From CAYNRQ01 sp964399875 (GTDB taxonomy: Archaea; Aenigmatarchaeota; Aenigmatarchaeia; QMZP01), in contig CAYNRQ010000068.1 of NCBI GenBank assembly GCA_964399875.1, positions 1 to 5,587 of the forward strand: DNA of 5,587 nucleotides, written 5' to 3'. The notes below the pieces were generated by a model. The model did not search any database. It had not been told where the DNA came from and saw only the letters and a list, made by a program, of their open reading frames with translations. This document shows positions 5,355 through 5,587 of the stretch, piece by piece (positions within the stretch are counted from its first letter, which is position 1; each line of letters starts with the position of its first letter). Made by a program: the position numbers and the translations under genes.

Positions 5355-5398
5355 GAATATTATTCAAATTTTAACAATAAGAAGATTGCCCAAAAAGA

Positions 5399-5542
5399 AA
5401 GTCGCCCTGTCTCTAAAGGAAAAGAGATGAAAAATATCTAAAACCTAATTTTCGGCGGCGGTCTCCCCCTGTTAATTATATTGGCACGACAACTCTGCGA
5501 AGCCTTCGGCTTCTTGCCTCACTATCGTTCGGTCTGCTAACA
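5399..5542 (-). repeat. Element B: inverted partner of element A
   Basis: Read on the minus strand, the same five blocks recur in the same order: TGTTAGCAGA (5542-5533), TTGTCGTGC (5492-5484), GGGAGACCGCCGCC (5467-5454), ATTTTTCATCT (5435-5425) and GACAGGGCGACTT (5411-5399). The gaps are 40, 16, 18 and 13 nt, so the extra hairpin sequence sits in the first gap here, not in the third as in element A. The only change within the blocks is CAACTT to CGACTT. This still allows the end pairing GTT-A-GC with GCGAC through a T-G pair. It ends 44 nt before the ATG at 5354, nearly the same spacing as A to its gene. Confidence 0.75.
5499..5513. repeat. Small hairpin with TTC loop inside element B
   Basis: GAAGCC-TTC-GGCTTC is a perfect 6-bp stem. 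It belongs to the same style as the element A hairpins (C-TTC-G apex, unrelated stem) and occupies a gap that is only 2 nt long in element A. Confidence 0.7.
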
Positions 5543-5552
5543 GCGATTAAGA

Positions 5553-5580
5553 GGGCTTTGTTGCCTTCGGCAAGTCGCCC
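5553..5580. repeat. Hairpin at window end
   Basis: The inner stem TTGCC-TTC-GGCAA (5561-5573) and outer pairing GGGC/GCCC (5553-5556, 5577-5580) form a two-part hairpin just beyond element B. AAGTCGCCC (5572-5580) repeats the start of element B on the plus strand (5399-5407), so another copy may begin here and run off the window. It could also be chance similarity. Confidence 0.5.
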
Positions 5581-5587
5581 CAAATTT

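Noticed and set aside
2535..5542. Insertion sequence or transposon with terminal inverted repeats
   Set aside because: No transposase or relic of one lies between the repeats, and the repeats are internally variable and promoter-proximal, not end-defined.
2535..5587. CRISPR array
   Set aside because: The repeated blocks are unequal, unevenly spaced and present only two or three times, with no uniform repeat-spacer pattern and no cas genes.

Overview
The window looks archaeal. It has an intron-bearing tRNA gene with bulge-helix-bulge splice sites, TATA boxes about 26 nt before start codons (leaderless transcripts), an archaeal-type TtuA/Ncs6 tRNA thiolase and a XerA-type tyrosine recombinase. 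No single marker fixes the lineage. The small AT-rich genes and the T-loop tRNA intron fit a DPANN or other deep-branching archaeon, but that is inference.

Layout: (1) 54-223, a tRNA-Cys(GCA) gene that I can fold only by removing two introns, one at the canonical 37/38 site and one in the T-loop at 59/60. (2) 313-480, a 55-aa cysteine-rich probable metal-binding protein whose last codons form one arm of a long hairpin (466-563). (3) 697-2446, a minus-strand pair, xerA then ttuA, transcribed from a TATA box at about 2472. (4) 2447-2713, a dense non-coding region with a dif-like 11-6-11 inverted repeat (2504-2531) beside xerA, followed by repeat element A (2535-2670) with small hairpins. (5) 2714-4848, two AT-rich plus-strand genes: a 3-TM protein and a 578-aa membrane-anchored surface protein with a LEA14/WHy-like domain, three copies of a ~115-aa domain and a six-Cys module. 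(6) 4845-5354, a minus-strand VTT/DedA-type membrane protein whose stop overlaps the surface gene's stop. (7) 5399-5542, element B, an inverted partner of A, then another small hairpin at the window end.

The most unusual signal is the A/B pair. Five sequence blocks (10, 9, 14, 11 and 13 nt) occur in the same order in both elements, with only one difference, while the gaps between them vary and hold different small hairpins. The elements are inverted relative to each other, flank the three envelope-type genes, and each ends 43-44 nt before the start codon of the gene it faces. They could be a mobile or cassette boundary, a non-coding RNA family, or a shared upstream control element. A XerA recombinase and a dif-like site directly next to element A make site-specific recombination worth testing, but nothing here proves it.

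Functionally, the xerA-ttuA pair is housekeeping (chromosome resolution, tRNA thiolation), while the right half is a separate, AT-richer membrane and cell-surface module.
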